Assembly (NCBI GenBank): GCA_008921705.1
Contig: VFFE01007869.1
Location: 2,300,896-2,364,895, forward strand
Direction of reading: 5' to 3'
Source: Burhinus oedicnemus
Lineage: Eukaryota > Chordata > Aves > Charadriiformes > Burhinidae
Length of the DNA: 64,000 nucleotides
The translations under genes and the position numbers were made by a program. The notes below the pieces were generated by a model. It had not been told where the DNA came from. It saw nothing but the letters and a program-made list of their open reading frames with translations, and did not search any database. Numbering within the stretch: the first letter of the stretch is position 1; each line of letters starts with the position of its first letter. Positions 1-12,239 of the stretch are shown in pieces.

Positions 1-2058
1 AGGACTTTGAAATTCTCAAAGCCAAGCTGGTGAGACAGATAAAGCACGTTCATGATAGATGATTTCATTTTGTCCATCGATTATTCAGTAAGTCTGCAAA
101 AGACAGTCACCCTCCAGTTCCTAAAATTATCTTTCTTGGGATTTCATTTAATACAAATAATACACATTAACAATGCATATTTTACTTCACTTGTGGGATG
201 ATGCTCCATAACTCATTCATTATTTATGTTCTTCTAATATGCTGCAGACAGCTGCTACGCATATACTGGTTTCACCGCTCGAAAATCTCTTCAAAAGAAA
301 TGCTGAAACTTTTCATTTCCCTTTAAGGGATTTTGGGTAGAATTAATAATACACATTAATAATTCACATTTTCTTTTTGCCTGTTGGTGGATGAGCAGTT
401 TTCACAGTGGCTGAACAGTTTTCACACAGTATTACCAATCTGCATTAATAATACATTTATTTATTTTTTTTTCCCCCCCCTCTTCCCAGCTGGTTGACGG
501 GCAGGTTGCTTATGAAATAATATGCTTTGATAATAGGTAGTTTTGCTTTGCAGTGACTCAAAACCAGCAGAGACTCACCATGTGTTGTAAATATTCACTA
601 AAGATAGTATCTATCAATCTACTACGGTCTTGTTATGAGGAGCACCGAAAGTATACACCTACCGAGCACTTCTTTCAAGGCTTTTCAGTATGTCTAAATA
701 AATACTGGAAACGCTCACTCTCCTACTGATCACTGGTGGGAATTTCTATCCCCACCTACTGGTAGGAATACAATTTAAAATCATTTCACATTCATGAGAG
801 AGAAAAGAAGGGAAAAATCAGCGATCATCATTACATCGCTCTTATTTGTGAACATCCGGAGAGCATCTAAAGGTTAGAAATAGAGCCCAAGAGGTCCTGG
901 GGACCCAGAGGGGCCCTTCTGCAAGGAGGGCATTTACGTTCAACCCAAGGGCACGTCGAGCCCTAAAATCCTGCCTTTGCAGTTCCATCAACAGCCCCTT
1001 TCCATCCTTCCTCCCCCCCCGACCGTTTTTTCGGGTTTATGAGAAACCCCGTTAGAATTGTTTCCTGTACTTACCGGTTTCCCGGCTATTTTTTGTGCGG
1101 CATTACAGGGCAGCGTATCGTTACAAAAGCACGTGAGAGATTTACCTATCGATTCTCTTTAAAGCCGGTTTATCAGATGGGAGACAGATATTCATTTCCC
1201 ACTCACCTCAGGGCCCAGAGCTCTTTCCGTACATTAACAATTGCGAGTTTGAAACTGTCCACTTAAAGAAAGATACCAATATATCATCCTATATTTCTAA
1301 AATACAGTAAGCTTAAATCCTGCTTAATTGCATAATCTTTACAGTTGCTGGAAATCTTCAAAATATTTGAATGCATAAACACAGTCATTCCAAAAGGACA
1401 AAACAAGAATAAACAAGAAAGAGAAGGAAATAGCTTTATCTGCCTTTGCGGTTTAACTTGAATTTATTTTTAGTTAATGATAACAGACTGAAAAAAACCC
1501 AAGCACTGAGCAATACCAGAAGTGTCATTTGGAACAGAGTTAAACACACTTTCACTATCATTAATCATGGCAAAAGTGACAGAAGAAAAATGAGCTGCCT
1601 TGGTATATCTAATATATTAATTCTCCCTGCAGATTGGCTCAATACATGAGCAAGTAAAAACAGGGAAACCTTTGGAAAAAGAGAGGCATGTCAGTATGAG
1701 GCTTGCTGTTAGTAAGAAATAGTACCATTTTTCCTCAAAGAAAGCTACAAAAGTTAAAAATCCAGAGACTCCATTTTTAAATATGGTTGAATAATTACAA
1801 TGAAAAAAAATAGCTAAACTATAGCAGCTTAACCCCATTTCCATAGTGGCTGAGCACACATTTTCCTTTCCCACCCTCCAGTTTCTACGTTGCCTGCAAA
1901 GGACTGATTCGCAGTAGTTTGCTGGAGATCTGGGTAACTTTTTCCCTTACAGCTACCCCAAAGCTGTGACTTTTCCCCCCAAATTATTTAATTTTATTCC
2001 TGCTTCTTAGTTATATTTATAAAAACAAACTTTATTTGTTGTTTTATTTTTTTCCCAG
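1..2058. other. unique AT-rich non-coding DNA
   Basis: No gene or recognisable repeat is visible. There is a T-to-C tract near 465-482 and a C run at about 1012-1020. The last 30 bases are a long pyrimidine tract that could serve as a splice acceptor for the segment starting at 2059. The 75-codon open frame at 1039-1266 has no protein-family features and is probably chance. Confidence 0.6.
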
Positions 2059-2117
2059 TTTTGGTAAAACTACAGCCATTTGAGATGCTCCCTGCCTACT
2101 GGCGAAACCCATGCAAG
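2059..2117 (+). other. candidate internal exon, 59 bp
   Basis: Seen: a long T-rich tract ending in TTTTTTTCCCAG, then 59 bases, then AAG|GTAAGC. Both splice signals are close to consensus. Two of the three frames are stopped. The third, entered after two bases, is open to the donor and reads LVKLQPFEMLPAYWRNPCK, so as a coding exon it would start with two bases of a split codon and end on a codon boundary. I do not recognise the peptide, and no neighbouring exon in matching phase was found nearby. It could be a coding exon, a lncRNA exon or a cryptic splice pair. The acceptor is one of the strongest in the window, which is the main reason to list it. Confidence 0.25.
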
Positions 2118-2129
2118 GTAAGCAGAGGA

Positions 2130-5100
2130 AATGATAGGAAAAGGAATCTTTTTCTATAACTCAAGCAAAATTCGAAGGTGATAATTTCAGATCTGAACTT
2201 AAGCTTCCTCTTTATTTCCTGATATGTTCTAGCAGTTACATTGCACATATGGAGCCCTTCCTAAAAATACCACACGGAGACCTACTTACAAAACTGGTGG
2301 CTTTGCTGACATGATGAAGAAACATTACTGTGCAACTTCAGGAATCCAAAACTAGTGAATCTTTACTGTCAACTTCAGAGTTGACCCAAAGGCACAAGGG
2401 AAACAAAAGTACAATGAGAAGTTAAATACAATCTAAGGATCGCCTTCTGTCTGCTGGAAACGGAGAAAGTTCTTACTCACCCGACCAAAGTCTCTACGTA
2501 CAGTTCTTTTACTGGAACAGATCATCGAATGATGAGCTCCTGGCCAAATCAGGAGATGGATAACTTTGTACAACTCACAGACTGTTCTGTCCCAAGTTAT
2601 TCGTGTAATCCATCTGCAGCCTGGTTCTTCCTTTCCCAGCCTGTTTTCCAGACCGCAGGTTACAGAAACTACTGTACTGCTACATAAGAAGTGCTAAAAA
2701 CAGGGTGACAAAAAAAGGAGCAGAAGCATATTACAAACCCACAAACTATAATAACAACAAAAATATCAAAATTAGTAAAAATCATAAAAACCTTAGGGGA
2801 CAGTTCTTGCTGAACCTTCAGATTTGCGTGTCCTGTGCTGTATCGGTGCTCTCATCTTCTGGCACTGTTAAATAGCAGACAATTTGCTGATTTATTTGGG
2901 ATGGCACCCGTTTGCTACTAAGGCATGGCAACGACAGCAGCTGTTTGGTGGGAAAAAGGTAGAATCGCAAGAGCTTCGGATGAAGGCAGGAGGCGAACGC
3001 TGTGCGTTCAGGCACCGCAACAGAAGCCGCGATAGGAACGCACCGAGTGAAAGTCTTCGCAAACAACGCGGGATCCCATTTTTAGTTATTAGGAAAACCA
3101 AATTAAGTCACATTGACATTACAGACAGTGATGGGAAAAAGTAATACAGAAATGACAGCAGAAATGGGAAAGATGCACTCTGGGCTCCGTACAGTTCCAG
3201 TAGCACCTACATTTTACAACCCAACGCATTAAGAGAGACAGCTACTTTAAGGTTGATTTACAGCAAGCCTACAGCCCATCTGCTTTGGAGCCAAGACACT
3301 AAAGATAATTTCAAAATTAAACAGAAAGATAAACATTGATCAGGGACGTTTTTTTTCTCTTTTAACCTGATGAAAATTTTTTTTTGCATCCCATCTGCTA
3401 AATGGTAAATAAAATAGAGAAAAGGAGATGAAAAGAATTTGTTAATTTACTTCAAAAATTATTTAAGCTATCAGGTCAGCAACCAGTAGAAGAAAAATTC
3501 TGTTTTACCAGGATTAATTTAATTATTGTTGAGTAAAACTCTGTAGCGGTTCTTCAGGTGAGAGAAAAATGTGACCCACAATGCTAGCAGCTGCACCAGG
3601 GTTTTTGAAAAGACCTGCGCCAGGGCAGAACTACACCGTCCTCAGGGAGAGCTTGAGAATTACTGTGCCTCACAGACAGCTCCCCGAATCATAATTTTCC
3701 TCCTGTTGGCTTGATACTGAGGGAAAACACTGATAAATCTGGTGTCAGGATTTTTTTGTTTCTACAAATCATTTTAGTCAGCCAATGCTGACACTACCAA
3801 GCCAAAACTTTCTGCAGGAATCACAGTTCTGACAAATTTCTCAGACTTTTCCTGTAGAACAACTTTTCAATTTGGGAATCGCACTAATTATAGCAACCAC
3901 GAGAGCGTCAAAAGTGAATGGCAACGTTCTTGAACAACTGAAGCAAGACACTCATATGAATTGAGGAGATTTATTTGGTTTTAAATATCAGGTTTTTTCC
4001 CCAGAGATTTCAGTCTTTCATTCTGATTTGAGGAATCGTTTGAGGTTCGTTACTGACTTCTATGTCTGGAGATAATTCTGGGAAATTCAAGGAAAGCGTA
4101 ACGTAGTGAACGGGAAAGGGAGATTTGCTGAAAAGAAGTCCTTATTGCAGCGGGCTGTGGTGCGTCCTCAGACCTCAGAGATCAATTAGAAAGGTGAAAG
4201 TCCACCTGATTTACCATATGTGGGTTTCCAGGCTAAATATGTTCTATGTGTAGTAGTATACTAGTTGGAAAATTTGAAAAGTGAAACTGCCTTCGTCATG
4301 TCAGAGCGGTATCAGACTATGCAGCTTCATATTTTCCTCGCCCCTGTTTCCATAGGGTAGTCAGACACGTTTTCCTTTATCCCCATGTAACGGAAAGGAC
4401 TGCGTCAGCTGCACGGAATATAGAACAAAACTGGTTTAAGATACAGGATCATGACATTTGCTGGGGTCAAACTCCAAATAAGAATTGCCGGCAGCTCCTA
4501 AGGCCCGACCGTCAATTTGACCACAGAAGCTTATTCTTCCCTTTCTACTTCTTCTGGAATACATTATTTACCCGAAAATGCAGACTGACGTGACATAGGC
4601 AGGTAAACTTCTGTGTTTTCAATCAGCAGCAGAACCCAATTTATTCTCACTGTCAACCTTCTGGATAAAATATTACGTATTAACCCTCAGAAACAGAAAA
4701 ACTGCCTAATTTCAAACCATTGACCACTTCAACATGATTTTAAAGACAGACGGATTACTGCAATTTAGCTCTGGACCTGACCCTTCCTGTCTGCGAGAGG
4801 CTGCTGTGGATCCTGGATACAGGTTCAGGTTCAGCCAGGGAAGAACAGACATATGAAAGCCGGTTTCAATAAAATCGCAGTTCTCCAGCCTAAATGCCTG
4901 TTCTATACAACCAAGGTCTAATGACTGTAAAATAAATATGCAGATACAGTTAATTCTTTTTTCCTCTTATTTAACATTATGTGGGTCAAAATATAGCGTG
5001 AAAGCTCATTTTCATGTTCTTCAAACTGACGAGACATCAAATATGGAAACCCGACATCACCATCTCCAAATTAACGAGCCTGGCAGATTTGGATATCGCG

Positions 5101-5800
5101 CAGCATGCGAACGCTAAGGCAGCTACCGTTTGTGTTGGAAAAGAACCAGCCTGCAAAAGCAGCCCTGCACTGCAAAATGCTTAATAACAAGAAAAGCTTA
5201 TAAATCTTCATTCGTATTTATCAGATCACTGTAAAAATGTTGGCTTAAAAAGTCCCCAATAAATGTTAATTTAACCTTTTGGCACTTCACAAATATTTAT
5301 CTTCTTTGGTATTTCATGTGTCCCCGTTTATTCACTAGCTATTACACAACTTAGAAAAAACGTATGTACATCTTTGCCAATTAAGAAATGTATTTGAGAA
5401 ATTGCTCGCTAGAAAAGATTTTTGCCTAAGATGAGATTAGTCATGTACTAAGTTATTTATTTGCCTGCCTAACCATAAAGGAACAATCATTTTATTGTCA
5501 GTCTTGCTTAAATGGAGTTTCTTTAAACAGCCAAGAATGGAGGAAGAGCACTTTGTTTTAATAAGGTCATGATGCTTATTAAATAATTTGCATATTGAAG
5601 GTTGAATTCTCGTCTCTATACAGTAATAAGTATTTTTGTCTATCCTTGAAAACTGGAAAAAGTACAAACAAGGGTTTCAAGAATGGTAAACAAAAGACAT
5701 TTATGTGTACTTTCTGACACTTGTAATTGTTCGCCCATACTTCACATTCACACCCACTCAACATGAGGTAATGACTGCTTTAAATTAAGCCCCATTTATC
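2130..5800. other. unique AT-rich non-coding DNA
   Basis: No gene or known repeat is recognised. It has a few short T or A runs (for example near 3350 and 3380) and isolated splice-like motifs, such as CAG|GTGAGA at 3556-3564 whose upstream segment is stopped in all frames. Confidence 0.55.
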
Positions 5801-5824
5801 CCTTTCAATTTTTCTTTTTTTTAG

Positions 5825-5856
5825 TAGATGCATCTATAGGTATTGTAATTACCTAG
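5825..5856 (+). other. candidate micro-exon, 32 bp
   Basis: Seen: a tract of about 25 pyrimidine-rich bases ending in TTTTTTTTAG, followed after 32 bases by CTAG|GTAAGTAA, a near-perfect donor. One frame is open through the segment (RCIYRYCNYL after one base); another is open until a terminal TAG. The length is typical of neural or alternatively spliced micro-exons. There is no homology or phase support from neighbours. A non-coding exon or a cryptic pair is equally possible. Confidence 0.2.
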
Positions 5857-6698
5857 GTAAGTAACAAACCTGTGCCTCAGCCTAAAATTGTAATCATCAG
5901 CACAGGATGTTAATTAGAGAGAGGGGACAGATGATGACAGTGTGTTAAGATTGTTCCTATTCAAAAATCACTTAAATAGAAAATTAAAAGGATCATTACA
6001 CAGTCTGATACAGATTTCAAGTCTAAATCCTGCAAGGACCTTCCATGAGAGCAATCTACCAGACGCCTGAGTTGGGCTGGCAAAACATCATCCTTGGGTT
6101 GCGAGGGACCTCTCTGCCCTTTCCCTCGCTCAGGAAAGACAGATGCTTTCTTCTCCTTCTACCATTATTTCCTTGTATACCTATTTCTACTGAAGCCTGG
6201 AGTAAGGAATATGTGTAAAACAGATTCTGATGATTTCACGAGTCACCTGGTACACGGACTTTCACACAGAGAAAGATAAGAACATGAACCGTCAATATCC
6301 TCCATTTACGGTGCTTTTATAGATAACTTTTAAAATAAGATTTTGGACTTTGTTCAAAATATTTTCCTCCTAAGGACCACTATTGACTAATAAATCAAAG
6401 AATGCAGTTGCCCTGATGACGCATCAGCGCAATATGTCATTACAAATGCTCTACCACCGTGGGGATGTATTACTGAGTAACTTGGCAGCAGCCGGCAAGA
6501 ACTTCCACTGAATCAGGTGATGCACGTTTTATCGCGTTTGTTTAATTTCTTAGCTAAGAACAAGAAGAGATGTTAACAGACAGGCCGAGAAAGCGAGTTC
6601 ACTTACAAAAAGTTATTAATTGTCTTAATAGAAATTGACAACTGTGGTATCTTAGTTTGGAAAGGCAGATCTTACTTTTCAACTTTCCAACAGTTTCT

Positions 6699-6724
6699 AA
6701 AAAAAAAAAAAAAAAAAAAAAAAA
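6699..6724 (+). repeat. poly-A run bordering an assembly gap
   Basis: Twenty-six consecutive A bases run straight into the run of N. The true length is unknown because assemblies often break at such homopolymers. No retroelement body is recognisable upstream, so I cannot say it is a retroposon tail. Confidence 0.9.
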
Positions 6725-6744
6725 NNNNNNNNNNNNNNNNNNNN
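6725..6744. other. assembly gap of 20 N
   Basis: A run of exactly twenty N follows the poly-A. The round number suggests a placeholder size, so the real missing sequence may be longer or shorter. Confidence 0.99.
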
Positions 6745-9130
6745 TAAGTAACTGGAATTAGTGTTTAATCTTAAAGTAACGCAGCCCTGGTCTGGATGCT
6801 ACACCACATTTTGCAATTGGAAAAAAGGCATTTCCACAGCCACTCGCTGTGAGATTGGACACCACGTGGACTACAGCACGTCTCTGAAAAGAGAACTTGG
6901 TTACACAGGTTGCAAAGACGACAGAAAGCAAAGGAATAAAAAAGTCTGATATATCAAAAAGAGGTTTGTGGTTCAGGCAGAAGAGGAGTTGTGAAAGGCC
7001 ACTGAAATTTTCCAAGAACTGTGGCATATACCTGGAGGAAGCAGAAAACGTAAGCAGCCATCAAAAGGAATGGAGAGGATGGACAATTTGGACAGACCGT
7101 GATGTTACCGTGAAACGCTTTCAGTCTGAAGTGGTGATCAGCTATATAAAACCAGACATCAGAGGCAACCGAAGCTGCAAAGTGTGCACTGGAAAAAAAA
7201 AGGATATAAAGATACACAAGATTTAAAGATTTAGAAGGACTTCGTATTGAGGCACTTAATAGGTAGAAGAGCTTCTGATGGCAAAGGAGAAACAAAAGGT
7301 TAGGCAGCATTACAACGGAGCTTTTCAAGCAGGTTGTTTTGATGTGATCCAGACCCGACTACATGGGATGATGTTTATAGAAAAATCTATTTGTAACAGC
7401 AATAGCTTCACGGTTGAATGAATGAAAAGGTATTTTCTGTACTTAAATGAAACAGGGATGTAGTACAGTGTAACAGAGAAACTGAGTTCTGCAAATGCCT
7501 TTAAAACAGAAAAGGAATAAAAAGAGCACAAGGGGCAGCAACCTTTGCCTATAAGAGTCTTTTTGATCTCTGAATTTTCGTTTTGTTTGCTGCTATGGAA
7601 AGTTATCCTGTGCCAAATTTTATAGTCGTGGTATCCGTGAATCAGAAATGTAGGCTTATTGGAAACTGTCAAGTGCAGCACAGAAGACCTGGATTTCATT
7701 CAAAAAGCAATCTAATCATGGTGCTCAGATAAAAAGCCAAAAACATGAGATCAAAAGACAGGCACATCCAATGATGAACATAAGTTAACTGGATGTCTCA
7801 ACTGAAAATAAAGACCTGGAACCGTATTCCAGAGCTAGAGCAGGCCAGAAACACTTTACAGAACATCCACTCCACACAGGAAATCAAAGGCGAAAAAACT
7901 GAAATCAGCACGGATGTACCTCAAGCCACACCACGCAGACATCAGCCGACACACGTCTCCGTACGCTGCTAGATCAACACTTGTTTGGAAGCCTGTGCCA
8001 CAACCCGAGTTTGGAGACAGCACGACTAGTGGCTGCCAGCGTACCACAGAGAGGAAAAAAGCTAAAACAGAGGCCTGGTGTCATCACACAACACGTTCCG
8101 TAGTCCTGCTCACTTGTTCCATCACCTATTCCTAGCGAATCGCACCAAGTACGGTGAGAGCGGGACAGAAATGCCAGCCTCGCAGTCCTGAAGCAAGAGC
8201 CAAGTCTCAGGGCTTCACTTCTGATGCTGAAAAAAGGTTTAAGGTCCACAAGCATCCCATATCACACAACATCCAGAGAGGCAACTAAATCCTCAGAGTT
8301 CACGTGGCTCGTCCCTTACCCTGCACTGCCTTTTTGTCTTTCCTCCCCACTTCCCAGTGCTCCCATTACTGCTCATCACTGCTAACGCTCCAGAAGGGAC
8401 TGCCGAATTGCTCAGGAAAAGACATCGATCTCCCATAATTTATAGGGATCAGCGTTCTTTCAGTTTTTTAAAAGACATATCAGGGTTACTAATTGGAACA
8501 GCGTACGTACCAAATCAATTCCAAGGTTACTGCAAGAGCTTCGTGATCTCGGTTCAAGAAACACGTATTGGTATTTAGCGAGACTGTATTTTCCTATCGA
8601 TGAAGAACAGTAATTTTGGGGGGGGGGTTACTTTGAGCAGTAATTTATTCAAGTCATTGCAAATATTTATTAAATAAAGACTTTGCAGTCTGACAGAATG
8701 AGGAAATGGAGGTTTCTCAGCATAAAAATTAAGCATATAAAGTAGAGAAATAAAATAGGAGATCTACTTCATTTCTTTGATCGTTTCTAGTGATAGTGCG
8801 TTTGGATGTTAATTCTACGTCTGCCTCAATTATTAGATTACTTATAAAACCACCTGTGGTCTTTCTGCCACCGAAACAGATGGATTTAGAGAGGCCTCTT
8901 CTAGAAGGCAAGGGAAGTGGTGGATACCCGTTACTCGGGCCTAAGGCCTTTTCACTCCACGCAGAAGACAGCAGTAGATGGAACGAGGCAACAGTGTTCA
9001 TCGGCTGTAGATGAAATTTATTTTTGAGGATCCCAGGACTCATAAATGCTGCTAACGGAGAATTTTCAGAGGATTTGCAGAAGCAAATGAGCAGCTTGTA
9101 GGTATGTTTGCCTGACAAATCACAGGGACT
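6745..9130. other. unique non-coding DNA
   Basis: No gene is supported. Overlapping open frames of 60-129 codons occur on both strands (for example 6954-7328 minus and 8729-9118 minus), but none has recognisable domains and several overlap one another, as expected of chance frames. A G run of ten bases lies at 8618-8627. Confidence 0.5.
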
Positions 9131-9134
9131 GCAG

Positions 9135-9176
9135 GGGAGCCGCTATCCGAGCCTCAGTCCGTGGGTCCGCGGCCGC
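9135..9176. promoter_or_regulatory. short CpG-dense patch
   Basis: A GC-rich stretch of about 40 bases in AT-rich surroundings contains CCGCGGCCGC, combining a SacII-type and a NotI-type site. Such CpG clusters can mark a small regulatory element, but the patch is far too short to be called a CpG island. No exon with splice sites is attached to it. Confidence 0.2.
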
Positions 9177-9179
9177 AAA

Positions 9180-11060
9180 AATAAACACTCTACCTGAGTA
9201 CCAGAAAAATCATGCTTTGCCCAGGCTAAAAAGGTTTTGCAACCGAGGTATAACCAAATCGCATTTTAACCGTGTTACCTAATCATCCCTATTTTTATGT
9301 CTAAAATGTAACTTGACTCAGGGGCAGTGTTATAACACGGTACCCATCGACGCTAATAGAGCAAATCACATTATCCGTTTCCAGTGATGACAGTGCTCTA
9401 ACTGGATTTTGTACTACAGAAGAACCCCAAATGTTAAGAGAGAAACTGCTATTAAAAGAGAAAATGTTTGTCTGAACACAAATATAGAACCACATTACTT
9501 GATGAACGGCACAGATATACCAGTGGGGCGGCAAAAAAATACTTTCTCTACTTCATTTACTAGTTTATTATTCAAAAAGAAAAGAAGGTGGTGGGCTGTC
9601 AGATGAGTCCTATTCGTACTTTTTAAAAAAGCTGTACATGCTATGCAAGTATAAAACAGAAAAAAAAAAAAGAGGAATTTCCATAGGTAAATTAGAATAT
9701 TCTTGTATTTAGACAAGGCCAGAGGTACTGGCAAACAGCAAAATGTTAGAGCGAAAATAAGCATCTAGAGGAAAGCTGCTGGGTCAGCATGTTGGAATTA
9801 TCCCGTATACAAACGAGGCAGAGAAGCGTTCAGTTTCCAGAATGACTACTTTCACAATAACACAAAAATAGTCAAATACGGCAGAACCACCAGAAACACG
9901 GTGATTGAGTAGATTTGGTTTATGGGTGGATACAGACGGCCCAGTGCTGGCAAAGGCAAGGCAATAATCTGGGTATTAAAAATAAACAGGGAAATCATTG
10001 TTGAATACAGACATCATACAGGAGATCTTGTGGTGATTGCAAATAATAAAGCCATCTGTCCAGCAGTAAGACGCGCTACGCTGGGCAAACAAGGGAATGA
10101 AGTATAAATCACGGAAAGGCACCCTGGCAATGGCAAAGATGCTACTGAAAGCTCGCCTGGAAAATTACGTGCAATGCCGATTACCACACAAAGTCACTGC
10201 TGAAATCAAGCAGGTGCAGGTCAGAGCTATCAATTCACCCAGAATTTGGGGGATTTTTAGCTACGCGGACAGATTTGCCAGACTCAGTCTCTCAATCGTA
10301 GAACAATGGAATCTAAGTGGGATTTTTTGCCAACATTTATGAGACCTTGATGTCAGTAGGTATTTTTAAAAGCCACCAATTAAACCTCTGCATCCTAAGA
10401 GGTGAAGGACAAGAGCAGGAAAGAACAGTATTCCCAGAAATTAAAAGGCATCCTTACGCAAGGGTTGATCTTAGTCCTGTATAGAGATCTTTCTCATATT
10501 TTACTTAGGTTCCTTGAATGTATTTCCAACACTATTCTCATCTCAAAAACGAATGGGACTATACATGGAGACAGGCATGCAGAGAGGTGGATTACCAGAG
10601 ACACACAGCTTTCCAGCTTATTTTGTTTGCAAAGAGCAGCTCATACGGACAAGAAACCCAGAACTGGATCTTCCTCTACTGCACCCTCCTCCTGGCCTGG
10701 GTAACTTCTGAAGCGTTGTCCCAGGGTCCATCTCCCTCATGTCCTCTTGCTGACTGGCCAACAGCAGGCCAAGATGGAAGAACACAGATCATGGTAATCT
10801 TACTCTATGGTTTAAACAGTAGATTACTAGATGATAGGATTGGGATGAATTTTGACAGAGATAAGGATTACCGTGTCTACATTCCGAACAGGATACGTTT
10901 CATACGATATCTGCTCCAAACCTTCCTAAACTTTAATGAAAAAAAAAAAAGGAACTTACGTGCACATGCTACTGCTGCAAGCTTGAAGTGTATTTCTTCT
11001 CAGGTTTCCTGGAATTTTAAGGTTGAATCATTGGTTTCTTTCAATTTATTGCTGCATTCT
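9180..11060. other. unique non-coding DNA with the longest open frame of the window
   Basis: No recognisable gene. A 201-codon plus-strand frame spans 10518-11123, overlapped by two other plus frames at 10402-10711. It passes through an A run near 10940 and through an apparent splice acceptor, has no recognisable domain and shows no sign of selection. I regard it as chance or as part of a non-coding transcript. Confidence 0.45.
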
Positions 11061-11068
11061 ATTTCCAG

Positions 11069-11119
11069 CAAGGGTTGTGGCCTTGGAACAGCCAGAGACC
11101 TTGGAACTGATTATGTCTG
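11069..11119 (+). other. candidate internal exon, 51 bp
   Basis: Seen: a pyrimidine-rich stretch ending in CTATTTCCAG, 51 bases, then GTCTG|GTAAGAAC. Two frames stay open. One, entered after two bases and leaving one, reads RVVALEQPETLELIMS and would be a symmetric phase-1 exon; the other reads KGCGLGTARDLGTDYV. I do not recognise either peptide, and having two open frames in such a short segment is not strong evidence. It may be cryptic. Confidence 0.15.
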
Positions 11120-11674
11120 GTAAGAACACTTAATCAATTTTACCCATCACATTTGAAACTTGGTTTCATCTACATGCTTAGCATTGACTTCACAGTTTCA
11201 ATAATACAAACAAACCAAAAAAGTAGGATGCACAACTATAAAAAGGAACCACAAAATGAAAAAGATAAGTAAGTGCAGCTTATTCTTTCTTTTGCATTTA
11301 TGTTTGACTTAGACGATGGCAGTGACTACTGAGAAGATGGACCAGCTGAAAGTACTTTAAAGGAGGTAGCTGATAATGGAAAGGAAGATGCATCTTTTCT
11401 TTATTCCTGCTAGTGTTGGTATTTCTATTAATAATACTGTCCCTGTAAAAGCACGCAGATGCTACCTAAAGCATTAAGAAAAATCTAATCATAGCGCTAT
11501 GATAAATAATTGTTTTTAAACCTGCATAGTTAAACAGAATAAAAAATAATAATGTCTAACCTTCCTATCGCACTTAACTAAATTGCAGCATTTTGACTGA
11601 TTTTCAACAAACTGACTTTCATCAGTCTGAAGAGGTGATTCTGACCTCACCTCACCGTTCCAGCAAGCAAGACA

Positions 11675-11712
11675 GATGCAAGGATACAAGAAGGATGCAA
11701 GGATACAAGAAG
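11675..11712 (+). repeat. perfect 19-bp tandem duplication
   Basis: The 19-base unit GATGCAAGGATACAAGAAG occurs twice in direct succession with no difference between copies, about 90 bases upstream of CR1 copy 1. Perfect identity suggests a recent slippage or duplication event. Confidence 0.9.
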
Positions 11713-11802
11713 CCTGTAAAAGAGAAGATACTGAAAGTAGCCTGGGCACCTAACAACAGGAACACAGAGACCACTGCCTGGGCTGACAAGCCATGAAGCA
11801 GA

Positions 11803-12235
11803 CTAAGGGCTACGAAGATGATCAGGGGGCTGGAACATCTTTCTTATGAGAAAAGGCTGAGGGATTTGGGTCTTTTTAGTCTGGAGAAGAGACGACTGAG
11901 GGGGGATCTCATCAATGCTTACAAATACTTAAAGGGAGGGTGCTGGGAGGATGGCACCAGTCTTTTTGCGGTGGTGCCCAGTGATAGGACAACAGGTAAC
12001 GGGCACAAACTGGAACATAGGAAGTTCCACCTGAACATGAGGAGGAACTTCTTTACTCGGACGGTGGCAGAGCACTGGAAGAGGCTGCCCAGAGAGGTGG
12101 GGGAGTCTCCGACTCTGGAGACATTCCAAACCCACCTGGATGCCATCCTGTGCAACCTGCTCTGGGTGACCCTGCTCTGGCAGGGGGGTTGGACCAGATG
12201 ATCTCCAGAGTCCCCCCAACCCCAGTGATTCTGTA
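11803..12235 (+). mobile_element. CR1 LINE, 5'-truncated 3' end (copy 1)
   Basis: This is the 3' end of a chicken-repeat-1 non-LTR retrotransposon. The frame at 11818-12201 encodes the C-terminal tail of the CR1 ORF2 polyprotein (downstream of the reverse-transcriptase core), with the family signatures [38 protein letters not shown] and [10 protein letters not shown], still uninterrupted over 127 codons. The element ends in the typical GGGGGGTTGGACCAGATGAT stretch and a terminal ATTCTGT. The 5' part, including endonuclease and reverse transcriptase, is missing, as usual for CR1, so the copy cannot move on its own. It closely resembles copy 4 at 39.5 kb, which places both in one fairly young subfamily. 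Confidence 0.95.
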
Positions 12236-12239
12236 ATGG

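Noticed and set aside
2481..2539. 59-bp minus-strand segment with CGG|GTGAGT donor and GGCCAG acceptor
   Set aside because: The acceptor tract is poor and the single open frame is short; no better than the chance pairs expected in a window of this size.
3512..3558. 47-bp segment between TTTTACCAG and CAG|GTGAGA
   Set aside because: Stopped in all three frames, so not coding; there is no evidence for a non-coding exon.
10518..11123. Longest open frame of the window, 201 codons, plus strand
   Set aside because: It overlaps other open frames, runs through an A tract, shows no domain, signal or family motif, and includes an apparent splice acceptor near its end.
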